From positions 1 through 64,000 of the forward strand of contig CAYPKG010000001.1 of assembly GCA_964411275.1 (NCBI GenBank): DNA of 64,000 bases, given 5' to 3'. A program made the position numbers and the translations under genes. This stretch comes from CAYPKG01 sp964411275. GTDB taxonomy: Bacteria > Bacillota > Clostridia > Christensenellales > CAG-138. Shown in pieces: positions 7,604 to 16,364 of this stretch (positions are counted from its first letter, which is position 1; the number at the start of each line of letters is the position of its first letter). The notes under the pieces are model-generated. The model was not told the DNA's origin. It saw only the letters and a program-made list of their open reading frames with translations, and did no database searches.

Positions 7604-9487
7604 TTACATCAATTCACATACGGCGTTGGCGAAGGCGGCGGGGTCGTCGGGCAGGATTCCCTCGATGAGCTGCGCCTGGGTATACAGGATGCCCGCATAT
7701 CGTGAAAGCTTCTCCTCCTGACCCTCTTCGTGCAGCCTGCACAGGGTTTCGAATACCGGGTGTGCGGGGTTTAACTCCAGCACCCGCCGGGCCTTTACCT
7801 TTTCCTCAACCGGCATGGCGTTGAGCACCTTTTCCATCTCGATGGACAGGGGGCCTTCTGCGCTCAAACACACGGGATGGCTCTTTAACCGGGCGGACAG
7901 GCGCACCTCTTGCACCGTTTCATCGCCAAGGGCGTTCTTCAAAAAGTTCAGCATGTCCTTGTGGGCGGTGGCCTGCTCCTTGGCGGCTTCCTTCTGCGCA
8001 TCATCCAACAGATCCAGGTCGCCGCTGGTGACGGACATAAACTCCTTGTCCAGATAATCATGGAGCATCTGCAGGGCGAACTCGTCCACATCGTCCGTCA
8101 GAAACAGCACATCGTAATTCTTTTCCTTGAGAAGCTCCAGCTGGGGCAGCTGACTAAGCCGCTGTACATTTTCGCCGCTGGCGTAATAGATGGCCTTTTG
8201 ACCCTCCTGCATGCTGTCTACATATTCCTGGAGGGAAATGAGCTTTTCCCCGGTCATGGAATGGAACAGCAGAAGGTCTTTGAGGGTATCCTTGTGCTGG
8301 CCATAGCCCGCATACACGCCGTACTTCAACTGCAGCCCGAAGGCTTTCCAGAGCTTTTCATAGTTTTCCCGTTGGTTTTTCAGCATGGAGGCCAGTTCGT
8401 TTTTGATTTTCTTTTCAATGTTCGCGGCGATGATCTTCAGCTGCCGGTCGTGCTGCAACAGCTCCCGGGAGATGTTGAGGGACAGGTCGGGAGAATCCAC
8501 CAGTCCTTTGACGAAGCTGAAATAATCCGGCAGCAGGTCGCCGCAGCGGTCCATGATCAGCACACCGTTGGCGTACAGCTGCAAACCCTTTTCAAATTCC
8601 TTGCTGTAATAATTATACGGCGTGCGGGCGGGGAAGAACAAAAGTGCGTTGTAGCTCACCGCGCCCTCGGCGCTGGTGTGGATTGTTTTCAAGGGCGCTT
8701 CATAATCAAAGAATTTGTCCTGATAGAAGCCGCCATAGTCCTCGTCGGTGAGCTCGGACTTGTTCCGCCTCCAAAGCGGGGTCATGGAGTTGAGGGTCTG
8801 TTCCTCCGTATAGCTTTCATATTCGGTTTCGCTGCCTTCCTTGAGACGGCTTTGCTCCATCTCCATGCGGATGGGATACCGGATATAATCGGAGTATTTT
8901 TTGATGAGCTGGCTCAAGCGGAACTGTTCTAAAAATTCGCTGTAATGTTCGTCCTCGGTATCGTCCTTGAGAGTCAATATGATATCAGTGCCAAATCCGT
9001 CTTTCTCGCAGGGCGCAACCGTAAACCCTTCCGGCCCGTCGCTTTCCCAGGAGAAGGCGGCGTCCGCGCCAAAGACGCGGCTTCGCACAAGAATATGTTT
9101 TGCGACCATGAACGCGGAATAAAAGCCCACGCCGAATTGCCCGATCACCGCCGTCTCGTCCGTCAGTTCGTTCTCGGTTTTGAAGCGGAGGGTACCGCTG
9201 TCGGCGATGGTGCCAAGGTTTTTTGTCAGCTCCTCCTCGCTCATGCCACAGCCGTTGTCCGAGATGGTCAGCGTCCTCGCTTCCTTGTCGGCACAGATGC
9301 GGATTGTAAACTCGTCATGGGACATGCCCGCAGTGCCTTCTTGCAGCTCTCGGTAATACAGCTTGTCGATGGCATCGCTGGCGTTGGAAATCAGCTCCCT
9401 AAGGAATATTTCCTTGTGGGTATAGATGGAATTGATCATCAGGTGTAAAATTCGTTTGCTTTCCGTCTGAAATTGTTGCAGAGCCAT
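7604..9487 (-). CDS. htpG: Molecular chaperone HtpG (Hsp90)
   Basis: Bacterial Hsp90, an ATP-dependent homodimeric chaperone. The N-terminal GHKL ATPase shows ELISNASDAIDKL, DNGCGM and the lid region GQFGVGFYSAF. The middle domain has TPLWRRNKSELT, and the C-terminal dimerisation part follows to 627 residues, the usual length. The ATG at 9487 starts MALQQFQTES, and the AGGTGAGGT just upstream is a suitable ribosome site. A CIRCE operator lies between promoter and start, so HrcA should repress it; in B. subtilis htpG lacks CIRCE, so control differs here. Confidence 0.97.
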   Translation of the reverse strand: MALQQFQTESKRILHLMINSIYTHKEIFLRELISNASDAIDKLYYRELQEGTAGMSHDEFTIRICADKEARTLTISDNGCGMSEEELTKNLGTIADSGTLRFKTENELTDETAVIGQFGVGFYSAFMVAKHILVRSRVFGADAAFSWESDGPEGFTVAPCEKDGFGTDIILTLKDDTEDEHYSEFLEQFRLSQLIKKYSDYIRYPIRMEMEQSRLKEGSETEYESYTEEQTLNSMTPLWRRNKSELTDEDYGGFYQDKFFDYEAPLKTIHTSAEGAVSYNALLFFPARTPYNYYSKEFEKGLQLYANGVLIMDRCGDLLPDYFSFVKGLVDSPDLSLNISRELLQHDRQLKIIAANIEKKIKNELASMLKNQRENYEKLWKAFGLQLKYGVYAGYGQHKDTLKDLLLFHSMTGEKLISLQEYVDSMQEGQKAIYYASGENVQRLSQLPQLELLKEKNYDVLFLTDDVDEFALQMLHDYLDKEFMSVTSGDLDLLDDAQKEAAKEQATAHKDMLNFLKNALGDETVQEVRLSARLKSHPVCLSAEGPLSIEMEKVLNAMPVEEKVKARRVLELNPAHPVFETLCRLHEEGQEEKLSRYAGILYTQAQLIEGILPDDPAAFANAVCELM

Positions 9488-9515
9488 TGTACCTCACCTT
9501 TGCTGTTGTAAAGTA

Positions 9516-9542
9516 TTAGCACTCGGGTCGTTTGAGTGCTAA
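9516..9542. promoter_or_regulatory. CIRCE operator (HrcA site)
   Basis: TTAGCACTC, nine bases, GAGTGCTAA: an exact match to the CIRCE consensus. The palindrome extends further to 9511-9547. It sits directly downstream of the htpG -10 box, the classic position for HrcA repression of heat-shock genes. Confidence 0.95.
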
Positions 9543-9547
9543 TACTT

Positions 9548-9575
9548 ATTATAGTAGTTTCAGTATGAATTGCAA
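9548..9575 (-). promoter_or_regulatory. htpG promoter
   Basis: Minus-strand TTGCAA (9570-9575) and TATAAT (9548-9553) with a 16-base spacer. The CIRCE element begins just after the -10 box. Confidence 0.75.
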
Positions 9576-9684
9576 GGGCGGGCTGGAAAATGATTTCAAA
9601 CAAAATGGAACGAAAATATGAAAAAACCGGCGTGGGTAACTTCCGCACTGGTCAAAAAAGCCTTCAAAGAACAGCAGGTAGACG

Positions 9685-9749
9685 GCGCTTAAAATAAGGC
9701 CGCTGAAGCCAGCCAGGGGATAAACCGCCTAGCGGCAAGCGCATTTTTT
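9685..9749 (+). other. Two-part stem followed by a T-run upstream of the RpiR gene
   Basis: GCGCTT (9685-9690) pairs with AAGCGC (9737-9742), and stacked on it GCCGCT (9699-9704) pairs with AGCGGC (9731-9736); an eight-base bulge separates the 5' arms. ATTTTTT follows. It looks like an intrinsic terminator but no gene precedes it on this strand. It may end a leader or a short transcript. The rest of 9576-9839 shows nothing I recognise apart from a 24-codon ORF at 9618 without a ribosome site. Confidence 0.4.
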
Positions 9750-9839
9750 ACAGAACATAGAAAAGAATACCGAAAGGGGCGCAGACGTGGTAAAATAATA
9801 GAAAGCGGCGATCATGTTGCGAAGCGGAGGCGATAGGCA

Positions 9840-10583
9840 ATGAACAACAATTATTATTACCTGATGACCAATCTTCTCTCAGAGGATGAGCGAAAGGTCA
9901 TCACCAGTATTGTCAGGCACATCGAGAATAACTCCGGCAAGGTGGGTATCCAACAAATCGCCAATGAGAACTATGTCTCCACCGCCTTTATCATGAAGCT
10001 ATGCAAGCGGCTGGGCTTTGACGGTTACAGCGAGCTGTTTTACAATCTGGCGCAACACACCGGCGAGACCACGAATGAGCCGAGGCAGGGCTCGTTGGAA
10101 AGCCTGATCGATCAATACGATGACACGAAAGCGCAAGCCTTTTGTGATATATTGCAAAAGAACCGCCAGCGTAAAATATATGCCGTAGGCGCGGGGTTTG
10201 GGGACCTGGTTGCGGATTATATCGTGCAACGGCTTGCCGTATGCGGGTTTATGGCGTTTAACCGCGTTCACTTTTATGATTACATGCTGTTTAGAGAAAA
10301 CACGAAGGGGCGCATGGCCTCCAATGTGGAGCCGTCGTTCATCATCGCCATTTCCCAAAGCGGCGAGTCCGAGGCGGTGATTAAAAACGTTGAATTGGCG
10401 CGAAAAAAGGGGTTTCAGGTGATTTCGTTTTCGCGGCGCCCCTATTCGACTTTGTGTAATCTTTCGGACCTCTCCTTTATCATCGACGCATCAAAACAGA
10501 CGCTCATCGGCGGAGTTCCCAATCCGTTTTTTGGAAAAGTCATATTGGCGTTTGAGGAGCTCATGGGGGAATATTTTCGATAA
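9840..10583 (+). CDS. RpiR/MurR-family transcriptional regulator with SIS domain
   Basis: A 247-residue regulator with an N-terminal RpiR-type helix-turn-helix (residues ~15-75: IQQIANENYVSTAFIMKLCK) and a C-terminal SIS sugar-phosphate binding domain (residues ~105-235, ISQSGESEAVI as the phosphate loop). Such proteins sense phosphosugars and control sugar or amino-sugar uptake genes. It precedes the importer and phosphatase operon at 10780-18646 on the same strand, with its own terminator between, so it is the obvious candidate regulator of that operon. The ligand cannot be read from sequence. Confidence 0.85.
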   Translation: MNNNYYYLMTNLLSEDERKVITSIVRHIENNSGKVGIQQIANENYVSTAFIMKLCKRLGFDGYSELFYNLAQHTGETTNEPRQGSLESLIDQYDDTKAQAFCDILQKNRQRKIYAVGAGFGDLVADYIVQRLAVCGFMAFNRVHFYDYMLFRENTKGRMASNVEPSFIIAISQSGESEAVIKNVELARKKGFQVISFSRRPYSTLCNLSDLSFIIDASKQTLIGGVPNPFFGKVILAFEELMGEYFR

Positions 10584-10601
10584 CGGATAATTTGCCTATA
10601 T

Positions 10602-10651
10602 AAAACGCCCGGCTATTCACCTAGCTTAAGCTGGAACTGGCCGGGTGTTTT
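10602..10651 (+). terminator. Terminator after the RpiR gene
   Basis: AAAACGCCCGGC (10602-10613) pairs with GCCGGGTGTTTT (10640-10651), one G-T pair, with the T-run formed by the 3' arm. Confidence 0.8.
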
Positions 10652-10671
10652 CGCGCGTTCTTAAGCAAGGC

Positions 10672-10746
10672 TGTGACCAAGGACTGTCACAATGAAAATA
10701 ATTACACGCATTTGGAAAGTTTTTTGGGATTTCACCATGCTATACT
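10672..10746 (+). promoter_or_regulatory. Candidate promoter and operator of the importer operon
   Basis: A -10 box TATACT lies at 10741-10746, 34 bases before the first gene; no good -35 is seen, which suggests an activated promoter. Upstream, TGTGAC (10672-10677) and GTCACA (10686-10691) form an inverted repeat with an 8-base spacer, a possible regulator site. Confidence 0.45.
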
Positions 10747-10779
10747 GATGGTGCAATGCTGTTGGTATTGGAGTAAGCA

Positions 10780-11583
10780 ATGAAAACACCTGTGCGCACA
10801 GTGATATTCGATCTTGACGGAACCATCTATCAAAACACAGCGTTTCACCGCGATTATTTGCGCTATCTGGTGGAAGGCACCGACCGGGCGGACTGGGCGC
10901 AGGCGCTTATCGGGTTTGCCGACGATGTGTTTGCGGGGAAAAAGCTTGTGATGAACCGGTTTTACCGCTCAGAGGCGGGAAACCCCCAAACATTGGACGA
11001 GCTATTTCTGACCATTGCTGCGGGCATTTGCCCACCCATGACATATGAGCAGGCGCGAGACAGCAGGGGACTGATCTATCTGGGTGATGCTTGGGCAGTG
11101 ATGGCGCTGATTGGCGCCACGCTGGGGCTAATTGGCAACGGGCGCGGGGACCAGATCTACCGCCGGGTGCGCGCTGGGATGGAGCAAGAAGGAATGCGCG
11201 GCAACACCGCGCTCAAGGCGGCGATTGAACGGCTTTCCAAACGGTGTGACGTAATACTGCTGAGCAATTCTTACGAGGATACCGCGAGGGCGTTTTTAGA
11301 GCAGCTTGGCTTTGACGGGGTATTTGAGCACATTCGCTATAGCGCGAATAAACCGTTTGACATGATTGCCATACTCAAGGACTTTAACCCGAGGATGTTC
11401 GATCAGCCGGAAACCGTATGGAGCATTGGCGATCACGCATACAACGACCTGATGCCTGTTTCGCAAATGGGCGGACGCACGGTATGGATCAACGGGTTTG
11501 ATCAGAATGTTGCGCACCCAGCGTGCGATGTCGTGCTGATGACACTGGACGATTTGGCAAAATATCTTAACACGATCGCTTGA
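10780..11583 (+). CDS. HAD-superfamily hydrolase (probable phosphatase)
   Basis: A 267-residue cytoplasmic HAD protein. Motif I is FDLDGTIY (nucleophile and acid Asp), motif II is LLSNS, a lysine is available in SANKPFD, and motif IV is IGDHAYNDLM. A helical cap lies between motifs I and II (residues ~20-145), as in the beta-phosphoglucomutase/5'-nucleotidase-like subfamily, so it probably dephosphorylates a small metabolite. There is no signal peptide. It is first in the operon before a binding protein, a phosphodiesterase, an ABC importer and a 5'-nucleotidase-like enzyme, which suggests that it acts on the imported product. Substrate unknown. Confidence 0.8.
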   Translation: MKTPVRTVIFDLDGTIYQNTAFHRDYLRYLVEGTDRADWAQALIGFADDVFAGKKLVMNRFYRSEAGNPQTLDELFLTIAAGICPPMTYEQARDSRGLIYLGDAWAVMALIGATLGLIGNGRGDQIYRRVRAGMEQEGMRGNTALKAAIERLSKRCDVILLSNSYEDTARAFLEQLGFDGVFEHIRYSANKPFDMIAILKDFNPRMFDQPETVWSIGDHAYNDLMPVSQMGGRTVWINGFDQNVAHPACDVVLMTLDDLAKYLNTIA

Positions 11584-11608
11584 AAATATGATTATGGAGG
11601 AGAGAACA

Positions 11609-12931
11609 ATGAAGAAACGGAACGTACTTGCTGTTCTAATCTGTCTCACCCTGGTTTTGACGGCGGTGACTGCCTGCGCCCCGCCGCAGGAACCGCAGTC
11701 GGCCGATAAACCCGGCCTAGACAGCGCCGCGCCGCAGGCCCAGCCCAGCGGTGAACGCATCGAGGTCGTTTACTGGCATACCTACACCGATCATCACGAG
11801 GAGGCGCTGAAAAGCATCATCGATGGGTTCAACGCGTCCCAGGAGCAGTATACGGTCATCGCTGAGCAGCAGCCATACAGCGAGTTTGACGGCAAGCTCA
11901 TGCAGGCGATGCGCAACGGGACAGGACCCGACATCGTGAACATGTTCCCGTCGGACGCCATCAACTACGTCAACGACGGCCTGCTGGTGGATCTGGGGCA
12001 GTTCATCAATGATCCCGAGATCGGCATTGCGAACTTCCGTGAGAGCATCCCTGAAGGGCAGTACGCGATGCTGACGCAATGGGGCGACGGCGGCATTTAC
12101 CTGTTCCCCTGCACGATGGTCGGCGAGGTGCTGTTCTACAATAAGACCATGTTCGATAAGCACGGGATCCCGGTGCCTAAGACCTGGACCGACATGGAGG
12201 AAGCCAGCAAGATCATTTATGAGGCGGAGGGCATTCCCGGCTTTGGCACCGACTCCGTGACCGACACATACCAGTGCCTGATCGCGCAGGCGGGCAGCGG
12301 ATACATCAATGCTGAGACTATGACCATGGATATTGACGAGACGATCGCCAAGGAGAAGCTCAACTGGTTTGCGGACGGCGTGAAGGAAGGGTATTTCCGC
12401 CTCGTTGGCGAGGATATGTACTTCTCCAATCCCTTTGGCAGCCAGGCCATTGCCTCCTACATTGGATCGAGTGCGGGCGCCGGGTATGTGGAAGCGGCGG
12501 TTGGAGGCGCGTTTGAGGTGGGCTGTGCGCCTATTCCCCAGGAAGGGCCGGTCAAGTACATCTCCCAGTGGGGCAACACCCCGGTTTGCCTGAGCAAGGA
12601 CCTGGAGCACGCCCGCGGCGCATATGAATTCCTAAAGTACTTTACCTCCACCGAGGTTGTGATTGATTGGGCGATCGCGTTCGGAAGCGTTCCGGTATTT
12701 GAGGAAGCGATGCAGAATGAGCGCTTCCAGGAGTTCGCCAAGAGCAGCATCGCGGTGAGCGCGCTCACCGAGGAGGCGGCGTATGTGGGCATGCTGCCCA
12801 GCGTGCTGGGAGCCAATAACGTGCGCACTGAAATCGACAAGCTGGTGCAAAACGTTGCGCTGGGGGTTATGGATACGGATACGGCCTATGCTGCGTTCAT
12901 CGAGGCTAGCCAGGCCGCGCTGGTGAAATAA
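11609..12931 (+). CDS. ABC transporter substrate-binding lipoprotein, UgpB/MalE type
   Basis: A family-1 extracellular solute-binding protein of 440 residues. It begins with a lipoprotein signal peptide ending in VTAC (lipidated Cys23), then a low-complexity linker rich in Pro, Gln and Ala, then the binding fold (EVVYWHTYTDHHEEAL, GTGPDIVNMF, FYNKTMFDKHGIPVPKTWTDM). The ATG at 11609 follows GGAGGAGAGAA; the in-frame ATG at 11588 precedes that ribosome site and is rejected. It supplies ligand to the two permeases and ATPase encoded at 14365-17183. UgpB-type proteins bind glycerol-phosphates or sugars; the neighbouring phosphatases favour a phosphorylated ligand. Confidence 0.92.
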   Translation: MKKRNVLAVLICLTLVLTAVTACAPPQEPQSADKPGLDSAAPQAQPSGERIEVVYWHTYTDHHEEALKSIIDGFNASQEQYTVIAEQQPYSEFDGKLMQAMRNGTGPDIVNMFPSDAINYVNDGLLVDLGQFINDPEIGIANFRESIPEGQYAMLTQWGDGGIYLFPCTMVGEVLFYNKTMFDKHGIPVPKTWTDMEEASKIIYEAEGIPGFGTDSVTDTYQCLIAQAGSGYINAETMTMDIDETIAKEKLNWFADGVKEGYFRLVGEDMYFSNPFGSQAIASYIGSSAGAGYVEAAVGGAFEVGCAPIPQEGPVKYISQWGNTPVCLSKDLEHARGAYEFLKYFTSTEVVIDWAIAFGSVPVFEEAMQNERFQEFAKSSIAVSALTEEAAYVGMLPSVLGANNVRTEIDKLVQNVALGVMDTDTAYAAFIEASQAALVK

Positions 12932-12968
12932 TACTGACCCCTTAAGAAATTTCCATGACACAATGAGG

Positions 12969-12999
12969 CACGCGCGGGTTGCAGGGAACACCCCGCGTG
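12969..12999 (+). other. Intercistronic hairpin after the binding-protein gene
   Basis: CACGCGCGGG (12969-12978) pairs with CCCCGCGTG (12991-12999) with one bulged C and no T-run. Such hairpins often protect the binding-protein mRNA and raise its level over the transporter genes. Confidence 0.5.
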
Positions 13000-13067
13000 T
13001 CTTCGTGTAAATATTTGACCATGCGCTTCCTTTGGCCTAAACTGGTAATCATATGGAGGAAACAGGA

Positions 13068-14360
13068 ATGCCCAAATTATTGGTGTTTTGCATTGACGCG
13101 CTGTGCGCATCGGATATTGCGTACATGAAAACTTTAAAAAACTTTGGCCGCATGCTGGAAAGCGGTGCGCTTATAGAGGAAATCGATCCGGTGTTTCCGG
13201 CGCTGACGTATTGCTGCCACACCTCCATTTTGACGGGCACCTATGTGAACCGCCACGGGATCGTTCATAACGAGCGGCTGGAGCGGGGCGGCCGAGTCGG
13301 CGCGCCGTGGTACGACCGCAAGTCGCTGGTCAAGGGAAAAACCCTTTTAGACGAGGCACATGATCGGGGATTGACCACCTGCTCTCTGGGCTGGCCGGTA
13401 TCCGGCGGGGCGGCGTATGACATGAACCTGCCCATGATCGTGCCATACCGCTACGAGGGATATGAGCCGGAGCAATGGCTCACGGGGACGGCCACAGAAA
13501 ATCTAATGGACCGGTATTTTTTTAAGCATGGCCGCCATTTGAAGGGGCCGGATCGCAACCTAGACCTGTTCGTGATGGCGCTGGCGCTGGATATTTTAGA
13601 GGATTTTGAGCAGCCGGATATCATGCTGGTGAAGATGTGCGATCTTGATTTTGTCCGGCACACCTACGGCGTGTACACGGAAGAGGCGAAAAAACAGCTG
13701 CGCAAACATGACGAGGAATTGGGGGCGCTCATCGAAAGCATCCGCCGCAAGGGGACGCTTGCTCAAACGAATATTGTCGTGCTGGGAGATCACGGGCAGA
13801 CGGACATTCGCGATGTGTTGCTGATGAACGTGCTGTTAAAAAAGAACGGATTTATTCAAACCGACGCCACAGGGGCAATGACCTCGTTTGACGCGTTTTG
13901 CCATTCCAACGGATTGAGCGCGTTTATTGAGCTTGGCGATCCCAGCGATTCTAAGCTGCGCCGGCGGGTGCTCGAATTCCTCACGGGATTACGGAACGTG
14001 CCGGAAATCCAACTGGATGTCGTGATGGACGCTAAAGAGGCCGAGAGAGCATTTGCCGTGGCTGGGCCGTTTGATTTTGTCATACAAAGCGCGCTGCCCA
14101 TCGCGTTTGGCGAAAACCTTAAATCCGATGAGATTTGGGGCAGCCGCCAGCCGGGGGATTATAAGATCGGCGCGGCGACCCACGGCGGAACGCCAACGCG
14201 CAGGGAGACGACCACATTCTTCGCATGCGGCCCGTCCGTTCGGCACACAGTGGTCCCAGGGCACCGGCCCATGGTTGATGAAGCGCCGACGATGGCGAAC
14301 ATGTTGGGCTTCGCCATGGAGGACGTGGACGGGGTTGCGATCAAAGAGATTTTGAGGTGA
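13068..14360 (+). CDS. Type I phosphodiesterase / nucleotide pyrophosphatase family protein
   Basis: A 430-residue alkaline-phosphatase-superfamily hydrolase. Metal-binding and nucleophile elements are visible: FCIDAL (first Asp), the nucleophilic Thr in PALTYCCHTSILTG, MCDLDFVRHTYG (Asp and His), LGDHGQTD, and a late histidine in ATHGGTPTRRE. These fit the nucleotide pyrophosphatase/phosphodiesterase group, with phosphonoacetate hydrolase as a close alternative. The ATG at 13068 follows GGAGGAAACAGG; the in-frame ATG at 13053 overlaps it. No signal peptide, so the enzyme is cytoplasmic and would act after import. Predicted role: cleaving an imported phosphodiester. Confidence 0.82.
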   Translation: MPKLLVFCIDALCASDIAYMKTLKNFGRMLESGALIEEIDPVFPALTYCCHTSILTGTYVNRHGIVHNERLERGGRVGAPWYDRKSLVKGKTLLDEAHDRGLTTCSLGWPVSGGAAYDMNLPMIVPYRYEGYEPEQWLTGTATENLMDRYFFKHGRHLKGPDRNLDLFVMALALDILEDFEQPDIMLVKMCDLDFVRHTYGVYTEEAKKQLRKHDEELGALIESIRRKGTLAQTNIVVLGDHGQTDIRDVLLMNVLLKKNGFIQTDATGAMTSFDAFCHSNGLSAFIELGDPSDSKLRRRVLEFLTGLRNVPEIQLDVVMDAKEAERAFAVAGPFDFVIQSALPIAFGENLKSDEIWGSRQPGDYKIGAATHGGTPTRRETTTFFACGPSVRHTVVPGHRPMVDEAPTMANMLGFAMEDVDGVAIKEILR

Positions 14361-14364
14361 GCCA

Positions 14365-15429
14365 ATGCAAATTACGACACAACATCTGACCAAGCGCTTT
14401 CAGGGCGTGACTGCGGTGGACGATCTATCCATTACCCTCGAAAGCGGGCAATTGATTGCGCTTTTGGGGCCGTCGGGCTGCGGCAAAACCACCATTTTGA
14501 ATATGCTCTCGGGTATCCTTCCGGTGTCCGGGGGGACGGTGCGCTTTGACGACACGGACGTTACAAGCCTGCCGCCGGAAAAGCGGGGCGTCGGGCTTGT
14601 GTTTCAAAACTATGCGCTGTATCCTCATATGACGGTGCTGCAAAACATTTGCTTCCCTATGGAGATCAAGCGCATACCCAAGGAGCAGCGCCTGAGGCGG
14701 GCGGCGGAGCTGGCGGAGCTGGTGCATATTGCGCCATTGATGAAGCGCAAGCCTTCCGAGCTTTCGGGCGGGCAGCAGCAGCGCGTTGCCATCGCGCGTG
14801 CTCTGGCGAAGGACCCGGACGTGCTGCTGCTTGACGAGCCGCTCTCGAACCTCGATGCGAAGCTGCGGGTTGAAATGCGTGAGGAGATCCGCCGCATTCA
14901 GCGCGAGCAGAAGATTACCACCATATTCGTTACCCACGATCAGGAGGAAGCGAGCAGTATTGCGGATCAGATCGTGCTCTTAAACGGCGGTGTGTTACAG
15001 CAACAGGATACCGCGCGAAAGCTGTATGAGGAGCCGAAGAATTTTTTCGTCGCGGATTTCTTAGGCGCGCCTGCCATCAACAAGCTCCATGCCCGGGTGC
15101 GCGGGGAAGGGATTGTGCTTGACCAAAGCGAGATATATGTTCCTATTCCCGCCGCAGGGGAATTGCAGGACGGGCTTGCGGTCATTCTTGCCGTGCGCGC
15201 CGAGAGCGTGGATGCGATGCCGCAAAAACCTCTGTGCGCGGCGTATGTTATGGAGCGGTATTCCATGGGCAAGGATGAACTGACGCTGCTGCGGCTGGGA
15301 GAAGGGCAGCAAATTCGCGGATTTATTCCCAGCGAGCTTACGGTGCGCGAGGGCATGGATTTGCCCATCGGGTTGAAAGCCCGGGGCGTGTTCCTGTTTG
15401 ACGCGAATTCGGGAGAACGATACGCATGA
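14365..15429 (+). CDS. ABC transporter ATP-binding protein, UgpC/MalK type
   Basis: A 354-residue ATPase of the CUT1 importer group. Walker A GPSGCGKT, Q-loop FQNYALYPHMTV, signature LSGGQQQR, Walker B VLLLDEPLSNLD and H-loop VTHDQEEA are all intact. The C-terminal third (residues ~235-354) is an OB/TOBE-like regulatory domain with AVRAESVDAM. It begins five bases after the phosphodiesterase gene and overlaps the first permease by ATGA at 15426. It powers the importer formed with the two following permeases and the lipoprotein at 11609. Confidence 0.94.
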   Translation: MQITTQHLTKRFQGVTAVDDLSITLESGQLIALLGPSGCGKTTILNMLSGILPVSGGTVRFDDTDVTSLPPEKRGVGLVFQNYALYPHMTVLQNICFPMEIKRIPKEQRLRRAAELAELVHIAPLMKRKPSELSGGQQQRVAIARALAKDPDVLLLDEPLSNLDAKLRVEMREEIRRIQREQKITTIFVTHDQEEASSIADQIVLLNGGVLQQQDTARKLYEEPKNFFVADFLGAPAINKLHARVRGEGIVLDQSEIYVPIPAAGELQDGLAVILAVRAESVDAMPQKPLCAAYVMERYSMGKDELTLLRLGEGQQIRGFIPSELTVREGMDLPIGLKARGVFLFDANSGERYA

Positions 15430-16352
15430 AACGAAAGGCAGTGAAAAACACATATCGTGAGGATCGCGAAAAGCTGACCCCCCGGACGTTCCTTGAGCCG
15501 GCGGCGTTTCTGCTTCCGTTTATGATCGGGCTCATTATATTCACAATATACCCGTTCATCAACGTGATCCTCATGTCGTTTCAGGAGGGGTACAGCGTCA
15601 TGACCGGGGAGTTTTCGGCCATCGGCCTTGGAAACTACCGGCAGATCATCGCTGACCCGAATTTCATGAGCGGGCTTAAAAACACGGGCATGTATGTGCT
15701 TTTCGTGGTGCCCATCGCAACGGCGCTGTCCCTTTTGATAGCGTCGCTGCTGAACACGGATATCAAGTTGAAGGGACTGTTTCAAACCTGCTATTTCCTG
15801 CCCATGGTAACGTCCATTACGGCGGTCGGGCTTGTATGGAAATGGATGTTTAATTATGATTACGGACTGATCAATTACGGGCTGTCCCTGCTTGGAGCGG
15901 ACGCCATCAATTGGCTGAACAACCCTGCCTTTAACCTCCCGGCGCTCATTATATATGGCGTATGGAATATGATGCCGTTTACAATCATTTTACTGTTGGC
16001 TGGGTATCAGAGCATCGATCCCCAGTACTACACGGCCGCCAGGGCGGATGGGGCGAAGCAGGGACGGATCTTTTTTAGAATTACTGTGCCGCTGCTGGCG
16101 CCGACGCTGGGGCTAACAATGATTGTGAACGTGATTTCCGCGTCCAAAGTATTTTCTGAGCTGTTCCCGCTCTTCAACGGCAAGCCCGGCGCGGCATACT
16201 CGCTCTATACAGTCGTGTATTACCTCTATGATATGTTTTACAACCGTTGGGCGCTGGGACCCGCGGCGGCAAGCGCCGTGGTATTGTTTGTGATCGTGTT
16301 GGTGTTTACGTTTTTGCAATTGGCCATACAGCGCAAATGGAAGAATTATTGA
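15426..16352 (+). CDS. ABC transporter permease, UgpA/MalF type
   Basis: A 308-residue inner-membrane subunit with six predicted membrane segments; the first is FLLPFMIGLIIFTIYPF. The EAA loop that docks on the ATPase is AARADGAKQGRIFFRITVPL, near residue 205. Its start overlaps the ATPase stop by four bases, and the second permease follows within 12 bases. Together they form the channel of the family-1 importer. UgpA and MalF relatives carry sugars or glycerol-phosphates; nothing in the permease itself fixes the substrate. Confidence 0.93.
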   Translation: MKRKAVKNTYREDREKLTPRTFLEPAAFLLPFMIGLIIFTIYPFINVILMSFQEGYSVMTGEFSAIGLGNYRQIIADPNFMSGLKNTGMYVLFVVPIATALSLLIASLLNTDIKLKGLFQTCYFLPMVTSITAVGLVWKWMFNYDYGLINYGLSLLGADAINWLNNPAFNLPALIIYGVWNMMPFTIILLLAGYQSIDPQYYTAARADGAKQGRIFFRITVPLLAPTLGLTMIVNVISASKVFSELFPLFNGKPGAAYSLYTVVYYLYDMFYNRWALGPAAASAVVLFVIVLVFTFLQLAIQRKWKNY

Positions 16353-16364
16353 GGGGGTGGCAGA

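Noticed and set aside
7910..8932. A 340-codon plus-strand ORF inside htpG
   Set aside because: It is antisense to a fully conserved chaperone; the composition is that of a shadow frame and no family motif is seen.
9618..9692. 24-codon ORF before the RpiR gene
   Set aside because: No ribosome site or conserved feature; it overlaps the start of a strong stem.
10780..11583. Phosphonoacetaldehyde hydrolase for the HAD protein
   Set aside because: HAD motifs are generic and the lysine that forms the Schiff base in that enzyme could not be identified, so only a phosphatase-type call is made.
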